From Olleya sediminilitoris (GTDB taxonomy: Bacteria > Bacteroidota > Bacteroidia > Flavobacteriales > Flavobacteriaceae), in the NCBI RefSeq assembly GCF_016785945.1, contig NZ_JAEMEF010000008.1, positions 1 through 64,000 of the forward strand: DNA of 64,000 bases, written 5' to 3'. Shown here in pieces: positions 9,452 through 15,712 of this stretch (position 1 is the first letter of the stretch; the number at the start of each line of letters is the position of its first letter). The position numbers and the translations under genes are program-made. A model generated the notes under the pieces. The model made no database searches, was not told the DNA's origin, and saw only the letters and a list, made by a program, of their open reading frames with translations.

Positions 9452-10145
9452 GTGCAGAAGCTCTTTCTTGATTAACAAATACATCTTCCATAATCACACC
9501 ATCTTTGAGACGCACAATACGTTTACACATATTTGCAATATCCTCTTCATGAGTCACCATTAAGATGGTTTTACCTTCATCGTTTAACGATTGGATAAAA
9601 TCCATAATCTCATAAGATGTTTTAGTATCTAATGCTCCTGTTGGCTCATCTGCCAACAATAATTTTGGATTTGCTGCTAAAGCTCTTGCAATGGCTACAC
9701 GTTGTTTTTGACCACCTGATAATTCGTTAGGCAAATGGTTTGCCCAATTTGCCAATCCCACTTTTTCAAGATGAAATAACGATTTTTCTAAACGCTCTTT
9801 ACGTTTTAGTCCTTGATAATATAGTGGTAGCGCAACATTTTCGATTGCATTTTTATAGTTTATTAAGTTGAATGATTGAAAAATGAATCCTAAAAACTTA
9901 TTTCTATAAATTGCAGCTTTTTTTTCGGTAAGATTTACTATTGGTACACCATCTAAAATGTATTCGCCTTCATCAGCTTCATCTAACATCCCTATAATAT
10001 TAAGTAATGTTGATTTACCAGAACCTGAAGATCCCATAATAGCAACCATTTCTCCTTCTTCTACAGAAAGATCAATTCCTTTTAAAACATGTAGGCTAGA
10101 ATCGCCTATTGGGTAAGACTTATGAAGCTTGCTTATTTTGAGCAT
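9444..10145 (-). CDS. ABC transporter ATP-binding protein, MacB/LolD type
   Basis: This 233-residue protein has all motifs of an ABC ATPase: Walker A GSSGSGKSTLLN (about 37-48), the Q-loop FQSFNLI, signature LSGGQKQRVAIARAL, Walker B LLLADEPTGALD and the H-loop MVTHEE. The length and the DEPTGALD motif are typical of the LolD/MacB subfamily. It is the first gene of the export operon ATPase - permease - permease - adaptor - TolC - tsaB. A perfect 18-bp palindrome lies 64-81 bases upstream of its start and may be the operator of this operon. Confidence 0.95.
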   Translation of the reverse strand: MLKISKLHKSYPIGDSSLHVLKGIDLSVEEGEMVAIMGSSGSGKSTLLNIIGMLDEADEGEYILDGVPIVNLTEKKAAIYRNKFLGFIFQSFNLINYKNAIENVALPLYYQGLKRKERLEKSLFHLEKVGLANWANHLPNELSGGQKQRVAIARALAANPKLLLADEPTGALDTKTSYEIMDFIQSLNDEGKTILMVTHEEDIANMCKRIVRLKDGVIMEDVFVNQERASAHV

Positions 10146-10208
10146 AATGATGGTTTTTTTTGATTGATAAATGACTCAATACAAATAAGACTACTAAGCT
10201 TATAAAAT

Positions 10209-10226
10209 GTTACATAATTATGTAAC
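10209..10226. promoter_or_regulatory. Perfect 18-bp palindrome, candidate operator of the export operon
   Basis: GTTACATAATTATGTAAC is a perfect palindrome (9-bp half-sites) in the 105-base gap between the 76-residue gene (ends 10251) and the ABC ATPase start (10145). Size and position fit a dimeric repressor site such as those of TetR-type regulators, which often control efflux operons. No regulator gene is next to it, and I see no exact TAnnTTTG element in this gap. It lacks a T-run, so it is unlikely to be a terminator. Confidence 0.5.
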
Positions 10227-10250
10227 TATTTTTTAAAATAAATATATTTT

Positions 10251-10481
10251 TTAAATAGTCTTATTCTTTTTTACTTTAAAATATTTCCAATAAATAAAAA
10301 ATCCTAATCCAAAAACTAGGATATAAGGGATTGACATTAGGTACACGATACCATTGTTTATTCCTTTAGCAGCAGTTTGTCCTTCTTCGTTTTCTAAAAC
10401 TGCACGACACATTGCACATTGTGCATTGCTATGGATTGTAAACAACACTGAAATCACTAAAAATGAAATTTTATTTTTCAT
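10251..10481 (-). CDS. Small CxxC membrane protein in the oxidase-assembly operon
   Basis: This 76-residue protein starts at the ATG at 10481. The longer frame to 10547 lies inside the DUF420 gene and lacks a sensible N-terminus. It has a signal peptide or helix (about 4-20), then QCAMCRA with a CxxC pair at about 21-24 right after the predicted cleavage point, a short loop, and one C-terminal helix (about 43-63) ending in a lysine-rich tail. Only two bases separate it from the DUF420 stop. I do not recognise a named family. Location beside SCO and DUF420 suggests a role in oxidase assembly, perhaps metal or thiol chemistry on the periplasmic face; this is inference. Confidence 0.8.
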   Translation of the reverse strand: MKNKISFLVISVLFTIHSNAQCAMCRAVLENEEGQTAAKGINNGIVYLMSIPYILVFGLGFFIYWKYFKVKKNKTI

Positions 10482-10483
10482 AC

Positions 10484-11029
10484 TTAAACGTAATAAGGCG
10501 AAATCATTAAATACACAATAACACCTGTTACTGCAACATACAACCATATAGGGAAAGTTATTTTCGCTATTTTTTTATGACGTTGAAAATTATTTGTAAT
10601 ACCTCTTACATAAGTAATTAACACAAAAGGAATAACTACAATTGATAGTAAAATATGTGTTATTAAAATAAAATAATACACATATTTAATCATGCCTTCT
10701 CCTCCAAACTTAGTTGAATCACTAGTCATGTGATAAGCAACATACATTAATAAAAATAAAACCGATAGACTTATAGCAAACTTCATTAAGTTTTCATGTA
10801 GTTTTTGGTTATTATTTTTAATTGCCCAAACAGCAATTATTAATATCAATGCTGTTAAAGCATTAACACCTGCATAAATTGGAGGTAAAAAAGTTAATGG
10901 TTCTATATTAAAACCAAAATCTTTTAATTTTATAGTAAATAGTATTGCAACTGCAACAGGAATTACAACAGATAAAATGATAATCCACTTATTGTATTTT
11001 TCCTCTCCATTTAGTTTTCTAGTACTCAT
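10484..11029 (-). CDS. DUF420 family membrane protein
   Basis: This 181-residue protein has five predicted membrane helices (about 15-33, 42-65, 78-98, 112-138, 155-177). It matches the DUF420 family (CtaM-like in Bacillus), whose members lie beside cytochrome oxidase genes and are linked to aa3 oxidase assembly. Histidines in the helices (HENLMKFAISLS, AYHMTSDSTKFGG, THILLSI) are the likely conserved positions. It is followed by the small CxxC protein with a 2-base gap and preceded by SCO, forming an oxidase biogenesis operon. Confidence 0.85.
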   Translation of the reverse strand: MSTRKLNGEEKYNKWIIILSVVIPVAVAILFTIKLKDFGFNIEPLTFLPPIYAGVNALTALILIIAVWAIKNNNQKLHENLMKFAISLSVLFLLMYVAYHMTSDSTKFGGEGMIKYVYYFILITHILLSIVVIPFVLITYVRGITNNFQRHKKIAKITFPIWLYVAVTGVIVYLMISPYYV

Positions 11030-11073
11030 AATAGTTATTAATAAATCTGACGGTTATCAGAATAATGTTTTCT

Positions 11074-11820
11074 TTACTCTTGCAATAATTTGGCAATATC
11101 TTCTTTCAAGATAGTAATTTCTTGATCATTTCCATCTTCATCTACTTTTTCCTGCTCACTAATAACGCCTTTGTAAAATATTTTAGGGTTACCAAAGTCA
11201 TCTTGTCTAGATCTTAAATAACCTTCTTTATCCACTAAAGCAAAATCACCAGAATGCTCAAAATTGTCTGTATCAACAAAAATATTAAACCCTATGTTTG
11301 CTAGTTTGTAAATGTCTTCTTTTGCACCAGTCATTAAATGCCAATTGGGATTAGTAACACCATAATCTTCTGCATATGCTTTTAAGACCTCTGGAGTGTC
11401 ATTATCTGGCATAATACTAAAAGAGGCAATACCAAAGTCTTTATGGTCTTTAAAATTGTTTTGAATAACTGTTAGGTTAGAACTCATCCTTGGGCAAATT
11501 GTTGGACATGTCGTAAAAAAGAAATCTACGACATAAACCTGACCTAAGTAATCTTTGTTAGTTATCGTTTTACCGTTTTGATCTGTAAAACTAAACTCTG
11601 GTACTTTTTTACGTTTACCATCTATAACCAAATAGTCCAATCCACTAGTTTTAGTAGACTCTGTATTAGTATTAACAAGTATACCTTCACTTCTGCTTTC
11701 GGCAGCACGATTAATATCTTTGTTATTTATACGATCTATTATTTTTGGAATAAAAATAATACCAAATAATAAGATTATAAATGAAACACCTATGTAAGAA
11801 TAATTTGCCTTTTTGCTCAT
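11074..11820 (-). CDS. SCO1/SenC family copper chaperone for cytochrome oxidase
   Basis: This 248-residue protein has an N-terminal membrane anchor (about 7-26) and a thioredoxin-fold domain. The copper-binding CxxxC motif is visible in FFFTTCPTICPRMSSN (about 104-119), and the distal histidine in NFEHSGDFALVDKEG. SCO proteins deliver copper to, or reduce, the CuA site of oxidase subunit II, in line with the ctaC gene elsewhere in the window. It lies 8 bases after the stop of a Cys-less SCO-like gene and upstream of DUF420. Confidence 0.93.
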   Translation of the reverse strand: MSKKANYSYIGVSFIILLFGIIFIPKIIDRINNKDINRAAESRSEGILVNTNTESTKTSGLDYLVIDGKRKKVPEFSFTDQNGKTITNKDYLGQVYVVDFFFTTCPTICPRMSSNLTVIQNNFKDHKDFGIASFSIMPDNDTPEVLKAYAEDYGVTNPNWHLMTGAKEDIYKLANIGFNIFVDTDNFEHSGDFALVDKEGYLRSRQDDFGNPKIFYKGVISEQEKVDEDGNDQEITILKEDIAKLLQE

Positions 11821-11828
11821 GATACTTA

Positions 11829-12545
11829 TTAATTTAAATCCCCTTTTAAATCGTCAGCACGTCTTGAAGTAGAGTTAAATTCTCCTTTACGCTTTTGTCT
11901 ATACTCAGTAAATAAAACACGCAAATCATCTGCTCCCATCACATTTTTAAGTTGTGCAACTTCGGCAGCATTATAAGCTGTTAAAGGATAAGCTTCACGC
12001 TTGTTTTCTATTTCTTTTTTAGTACGATTATCTAAACGACCACGTTGATCTAATGCCTTATCTATAATAAACACTTTGTTTGTAGAAAGATTAAAATCCA
12101 ATACATCACTTGATCTTAAACTATTAAACATTTTTTTTATATCCGAATCATTTAAATACACAAACTTCCAGTATTTAAGTTCACCATATTTAGTAAGCTC
12201 CTGTTTTAATCTGCCTGCTGCTACTTTTGCTTCTTCAGAAACCAAAGTCACAACTTGAAATTTTTTAAAACCTTGAAACTTATCGTAGATTAATTCTTTA
12301 AGGTTAGACATCTCGACAACTCTAGCTTCTGGATCTTTACCTAAAAAGCCTAATACAGTAATGTAGTCTTTAAATTGAGCTTCAGTGTTTGCTGATGATA
12401 AATTTTGAAGATCTAAGACTTCTGTCTTAACAACTTCTAAAGGATTATAGTTGTTTGTTGAAGGATATAAAAACAATAAAAATATAACTGGAAGAAAAAA
12501 TAAAGCGCTTAGGGTAACTACTTTTTTGATATTTTTTTTATCCAT
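11829..12545 (-). CDS. Membrane-anchored thioredoxin-fold (SCO-like) protein without cysteines
   Basis: This 238-residue protein has one N-terminal helix (about 9-27), then a domain with YITVLGFLGKDPEARVVEMSNLKELIYDKF and FQVVTLVSEEA. The strand-turn-helix order resembles the start of SCO proteins, but there is no CxxxC; I see no cysteine at all. The C-terminus is charged. It is the first gene of the operon with SCO, DUF420 and the 76-residue protein, with its own promoter (12571-12578). Similar to proteins usually called hypothetical in Flavobacteria. A non-catalytic partner of SCO is my inference. Confidence 0.75.
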   Translation of the reverse strand: MDKKNIKKVVTLSALFFLPVIFLLFLYPSTNNYNPLEVVKTEVLDLQNLSSANTEAQFKDYITVLGFLGKDPEARVVEMSNLKELIYDKFQGFKKFQVVTLVSEEAKVAAGRLKQELTKYGELKYWKFVYLNDSDIKKMFNSLRSSDVLDFNLSTNKVFIIDKALDQRGRLDNRTKKEIENKREAYPLTAYNAAEVAQLKNVMGADDLRVLFTEYRQKRKGEFNSTSRRADDLKGDLN

Positions 12546-12570
12546 TTTTATTGTATTTGTAATGAGATTA

Positions 12571-12578
12571 CAAAAATA
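12571..12578 (-). promoter_or_regulatory. Candidate -7 element of the SCO/DUF420 operon
   Basis: TATTTTTG (minus strand) fits TAnnTTTG and lies 26 bases before the ATG at 12545. It overlaps the T-run of the terminator of the preceding oxidase gene, so termination and initiation are packed into about 40 bases. Confidence 0.5.
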
Positions 12579-12579
12579 A

Positions 12580-12607
12580 AAAAGGTGGCTTTAAAAAACC
12601 ACCTTTT
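12580..12607 (-). terminator. Rho-independent terminator after the subunit IV-like gene
   Basis: On the minus strand a 9-bp stem AAAAGGTGG/CCACCTTTT with a 10-base loop is followed by a T-rich tract. It lies 27 bases downstream of the stop of the oxidase subunit IV-like gene. Confidence 0.75.
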
Positions 12608-12633
12608 AACTATAATTTATATTGATAACTGTA

Positions 12634-13014
12634 TTAAAAATCTCTTTTAATAAAACCTTTGTCATAAACGTTAAACACATAACCTCCTTCTTGTAACAAA
12701 ATAAATATTATGTAGCAAATTAAAAAGATACCTGTCCAAACTACAGCACGTCTTAAACCAGGCACTTCATCTCGCATATGCATAAAGTCCCAAGTAATGT
12801 AATATGCTTTTACTATAGTTAAGATTATAAAAATCCAGTTTAAAAGTTTCATACCTAATACCATATTAGTTCCCCAAGATGGCTTGTATATACCTAATAA
12901 AACTTCAACTGCTGTAATAATAGAAAGTAAGATTAAAACTCCCCAAATTTTTTGAGTATTAGATTTAAACTTTACTAATCCTCTAAATATTTCTAATTTA
13001 TGTGCGTCTGCCAT
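12634..13014 (-). CDS. Cytochrome c oxidase subunit IV-like protein
   Basis: This 126-residue protein has three helices (about 21-43, 53-75, 88-110). The pattern fits the prokaryotic COX4 family (CtaF/CoxD type), with VKAYYITWDFMHMRDEV at the second helix, which is typical of this family in Bacteroidota. The gene follows subunit III by 23 bases and ends the oxidase small-subunit cluster at a terminator. Its role is structural support of the heme-copper oxidase; it has no cofactor ligands. Confidence 0.85.
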   Translation of the reverse strand: MADAHKLEIFRGLVKFKSNTQKIWGVLILLSIITAVEVLLGIYKPSWGTNMVLGMKLLNWIFIILTIVKAYYITWDFMHMRDEVPGLRRAVVWTGIFLICYIIFILLQEGGYVFNVYDKGFIKRDF

Positions 13015-13037
13015 GATATATTGTTTCTAAAAAATTA

Positions 13038-14015
13038 TTAAACTAGGTAGAAGAATGTAAATACAAATACCCAAACTAAATCTACAAAGTGCCAGTAAAG
13101 ACCTACTTTTTCAACCATTTCGTAACTTTTACGTCTTTCATACGTACCAAGAACAACATTGAAGAAAATAATAATATTAAGCACTATACCAGAGAATACG
13201 TGAAAACCGTGAAAACCAGTAATAAAGAAAAAGAAGTCTGCAAATAATGGAGATCCATATTCATTTACATGAAGATTAGCACCTTCTACAACAGTTTTAC
13301 CATTCTCTTTTAAAGCTTTTAATGACTCTGTTCTAGATAATACTGTTTTATGTCCTTCTTCATTTAATGTTTGCGTTCTTACTAAAATATTTGAATTGGC
13401 TTCAAAACCAGTTACTACATCATTAATTTGATAAGGCGGTAAAGCATCTTCATCAACAAACCAAAGTCCTTTGCTACGCTCGTGCACTTCTCTTTCAGTA
13501 GGTGTAATTGCAACAAAATCTCTAACTGCAACACGATTACCATCAGTATCTACAAACTGAAGTATATTACCTCCTTTTGTTTGTACTGCACCAAAATCTC
13601 CTTTTATAAATGTATTCCATTCCCAAGCTTGAGAACCAACAAAGATGATACCACCAATGATGGTTAAAAACATGTACCAAGTTACTTTTTTCTTATTTAA
13701 ATGATGTCCAGCATCTACTGCTAATACCATTGTAACTGAAGACATGATTAATACAAACGTCATAAACGCTACATAAATCATTGGATAGTTACCATGAAAA
13801 AATGGAATGTGTGTAAAAACTTCGTCAGCAATTGGCCAAGCATCTATAAATTTGAATCTTGAAAAACCGTAGGCTGCTAAAAACCCAGAGAATGTTAATG
13901 CATCTGATAGGATAAAAAACCACATCATCATCTTACCATAACTTGCCTTTAGTGGTTGGTTACCACCTTCCCAAGTCTTTCCTTCTGTATCAGTAGTTGC
14001 AACTGTAGTATTCAT
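13038..14015 (-). CDS. ctaE: Cytochrome c oxidase subunit III with a long extra loop
   Basis: This 325-residue protein has helices characteristic of subunit III, with the signatures AWEWNTFIKGD (about 130-140), FFFFITGFHGFHVFSG (about 261-276) and the C-terminal WHFVDLVWVFVF. Residues about 137-256 form a long hydrophilic segment between these helices, far larger than the loop in canonical CoxIII, with no motif I recognise. The gene has its own promoter (14045-14052) and is followed by the subunit IV-like gene. The neighbour at 14136 is a second, shorter subunit III homologue. Which one partners the ctaCD oxidase cannot be told from sequence. Confidence 0.92.
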   Translation of the reverse strand: MNTTVATTDTEGKTWEGGNQPLKASYGKMMMWFFILSDALTFSGFLAAYGFSRFKFIDAWPIADEVFTHIPFFHGNYPMIYVAFMTFVLIMSSVTMVLAVDAGHHLNKKKVTWYMFLTIIGGIIFVGSQAWEWNTFIKGDFGAVQTKGGNILQFVDTDGNRVAVRDFVAITPTEREVHERSKGLWFVDEDALPPYQINDVVTGFEANSNILVRTQTLNEEGHKTVLSRTESLKALKENGKTVVEGANLHVNEYGSPLFADFFFFITGFHGFHVFSGIVLNIIIFFNVVLGTYERRKSYEMVEKVGLYWHFVDLVWVFVFTFFYLV

Positions 14016-14044
14016 AGTGTTAAATTAGTTGTTAAAATGTGGCA

Positions 14045-14052
14045 CAAAAATA
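14045..14052 (-). promoter_or_regulatory. Candidate -7 element for the long subunit III gene
   Basis: TATTTTTG (minus strand) fits TAnnTTTG and lies 29 bases before the ATG at 14015, in the 120-base gap between the two subunit III genes. The rest of the gap shows no hairpin with a T-run, so read-through from ctaB is also likely. Confidence 0.5.
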
Positions 14053-14135
14053 ATCATTTTATTCAGTTAAAAAAATAGCAAAGTCTAATTTTATACTATC
14101 TAAATAAGCTTTTTGTGCTTAATGTTTGTTTTTCT

Positions 14136-14720
14136 TTAGTTAAGAAAAAAGTATAAGAAGAAAAATAAGTATAACCAAAGTAGGTCTACAAAATGCCAAA
14201 ACGTTTCGGCTAACTCAAATCCAACTATATTTTTTTCAGAATATTTTCCTCGTAAGTGATTGATTAACAAAACCAAAACAGGAACTAAACCTATAACAAC
14301 ATGTACTATATGCACCACTGCTATAAGATAAATATAGGTAACGGTTATATTACTTGTTGGTCCTGTAAAGTTATAACCTTCGCCAATTATTTGATTAAAT
14401 CCTACAAATTGATTGTAAATAAAAGTTAATCCTAAAACAAAAGTAACTACCAACATTGCTGTCGTTAATTTAGTATTACCTTGTTTTAATGCTTTTTTTG
14501 CCACCATAAAGGTAATACTACTAATTATCATAATGATAATACTGATCCAAAATGGTTGTGGCATTTGAAAATTTTGAAGCCAATCTGGCCTAGAACTACT
14601 CACTATAAAGGCACTGGTCCAACCAGCAAAAGACATGATTAGAGAAGCAATACCAAAGTACAGCATCATCTTTCTAGCACGTCCTGTTTTTTCTTCTAAG
14701 GTTCCTTGAGTTAAATCCAT
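14136..14720 (-). CDS. Cytochrome c oxidase subunit III family protein, short form
   Basis: This 194-residue protein has five helices (about 18-40, 56-76, 88-108, 127-152, 170-192). The C-terminal FELAETFWHFVDLLWLYLFF is the family signature of subunit III. It lacks the first two helices of longer forms, as is common for the five-helix type. It starts one base after the ctaB stop codon (15615-14722 gene), so both are co-transcribed. By context it belongs to the oxidase assembled with CtaB heme. Confidence 0.9.
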   Translation of the reverse strand: MDLTQGTLEEKTGRARKMMLYFGIASLIMSFAGWTSAFIVSSSRPDWLQNFQMPQPFWISIIIMIISSITFMVAKKALKQGNTKLTTAMLVVTFVLGLTFIYNQFVGFNQIIGEGYNFTGPTSNITVTYIYLIAVVHIVHVVIGLVPVLVLLINHLRGKYSEKNIVGFELAETFWHFVDLLWLYLFFFLYFFLN

Positions 14721-14721
14721 T

Positions 14722-15615
14722 TTATCTTATAAATTTATCGATAACGTATACTATTTGTATTAAGGTTATATACAATACACTTGATAGCATTAATTGTTTT
14801 GCAGCTTTTTCGGTTCTATTTTTATAGAGTTTAATAGCATAAGTCAACATCATAATACCTAAACCAAAAACTATAACTGCTGCGACAATAGATAGTTTTA
14901 ATCGTCCTGTCACACCAAATACTGGCACAATAGATACAAGAATAGTCCAAATGGTATATAATAACACTTGTATGGCTGTCCCTTTATCTTGTTTACCTGT
15001 AGGCAACATAAAAAAGCCACCACGTTTATAGTCGTCAAATAAAAACCAACCTATTGCCCAAAAATGAGGGAATTGCCAAAAAAATTGCAATGCAAATAAT
15101 GTTCCTGACTCAATACCAAAATTATCTGTAGCAGCAACCCAACCTAACATAAATGGAATAGCTCCTGGAATAGCTCCAACAAAAACAGATAATGGTGTTT
15201 TTGTCTTTAAAGGTGTATAAACGCTAGTATATAAAAATATAGAAATAGCTCCAAACATAGCTGTTTGAGCATTAATAGTATACAAAATTGTAATCCCTAG
15301 AACAGTAAATAAACATGCAATTAAAAATGCTGTATTTACTGTCATACGACCTGATGCAACAGGTCTGTGCTTTGTACGATGCATTAAAGCGTCTAAATCT
15401 TTTTCGATTATCTGATTAAAAGCATTACTAGCTCCTACCATAAAATAACCTCCTAATGCTAGTAATAAAACAATTTTTAGGCTAATAGTTTCTGCTCCTA
15501 AAAAATAACCAGCAACTGACGAAAACACAACACTTAATGACAAACGCATTTTAGTGATCTCTTTAAAATCTGATATTACTGTATGTTTTATTGTAGTTGT
15601 TGCTGTTGTACTCAA
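14722..15615 (-). CDS. ctaB: Protoheme IX farnesyltransferase (heme O synthase)
   Basis: UbiA-family enzyme that adds a farnesyl group to heme B to give heme O, the precursor of heme A for aa3 oxidase. The first aspartate-rich motif NQIIEKDLDALMHRTKHRP and the second DDYKRGGFFMLP region are visible, with eight or nine helices. Start: an ATG exists at 15669, but it directly follows the T-run of a terminator and precedes a good promoter (15640-15647). I therefore prefer the TTG at 15615, giving about 297 residues beginning STTATTTIKHTVISDFKEITK, in the style of homologues. This start is inference. Confidence 0.9.
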   Translation of the reverse strand: MSTTATTTIKHTVISDFKEITKMRLSLSVVFSSVAGYFLGAETISLKIVLLLALGGYFMVGASNAFNQIIEKDLDALMHRTKHRPVASGRMTVNTAFLIACLFTVLGITILYTINAQTAMFGAISIFLYTSVYTPLKTKTPLSVFVGAIPGAIPFMLGWVAATDNFGIESGTLFALQFFWQFPHFWAIGWFLFDDYKRGGFFMLPTGKQDKGTAIQVLLYTIWTILVSIVPVFGVTGRLKLSIVAAVIVFGLGIMMLTYAIKLYKNRTEKAAKQLMLSSVLYITLIQIVYVIDKFIR

Positions 15616-15639
15616 ACCAACGTTATTTTTTTGCTTGTG

Positions 15640-15647
15640 CAAAGATA
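15640..15647 (-). promoter_or_regulatory. Candidate -7 element of ctaB
   Basis: TATCTTTG (minus strand) matches TAnnTTTG exactly. It lies inside the longer ctaB frame and 24 bases upstream of the TTG start at 15615, which supports the shorter protein. Confidence 0.55.
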
Positions 15648-15671
15648 CTGCTAAAAAGGAATTTGGCATAA

Positions 15672-15689
15672 AAAAACCTTAAGGTTTTT
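15672..15689 (-). terminator. Terminator after the RemB-like gene
   Basis: AAAAACCTTAAGGTTTTT is a perfect palindrome. On the minus strand it gives a 7-bp stem with a TTAA loop followed by seven T, about 24 bases after the stop of the gene at 15713. The stem is A/T-heavy, so its strength is uncertain. Confidence 0.6.
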
Positions 15690-15712
15690 AGCTTGTGATA
15701 TTTGCTAGGTGC

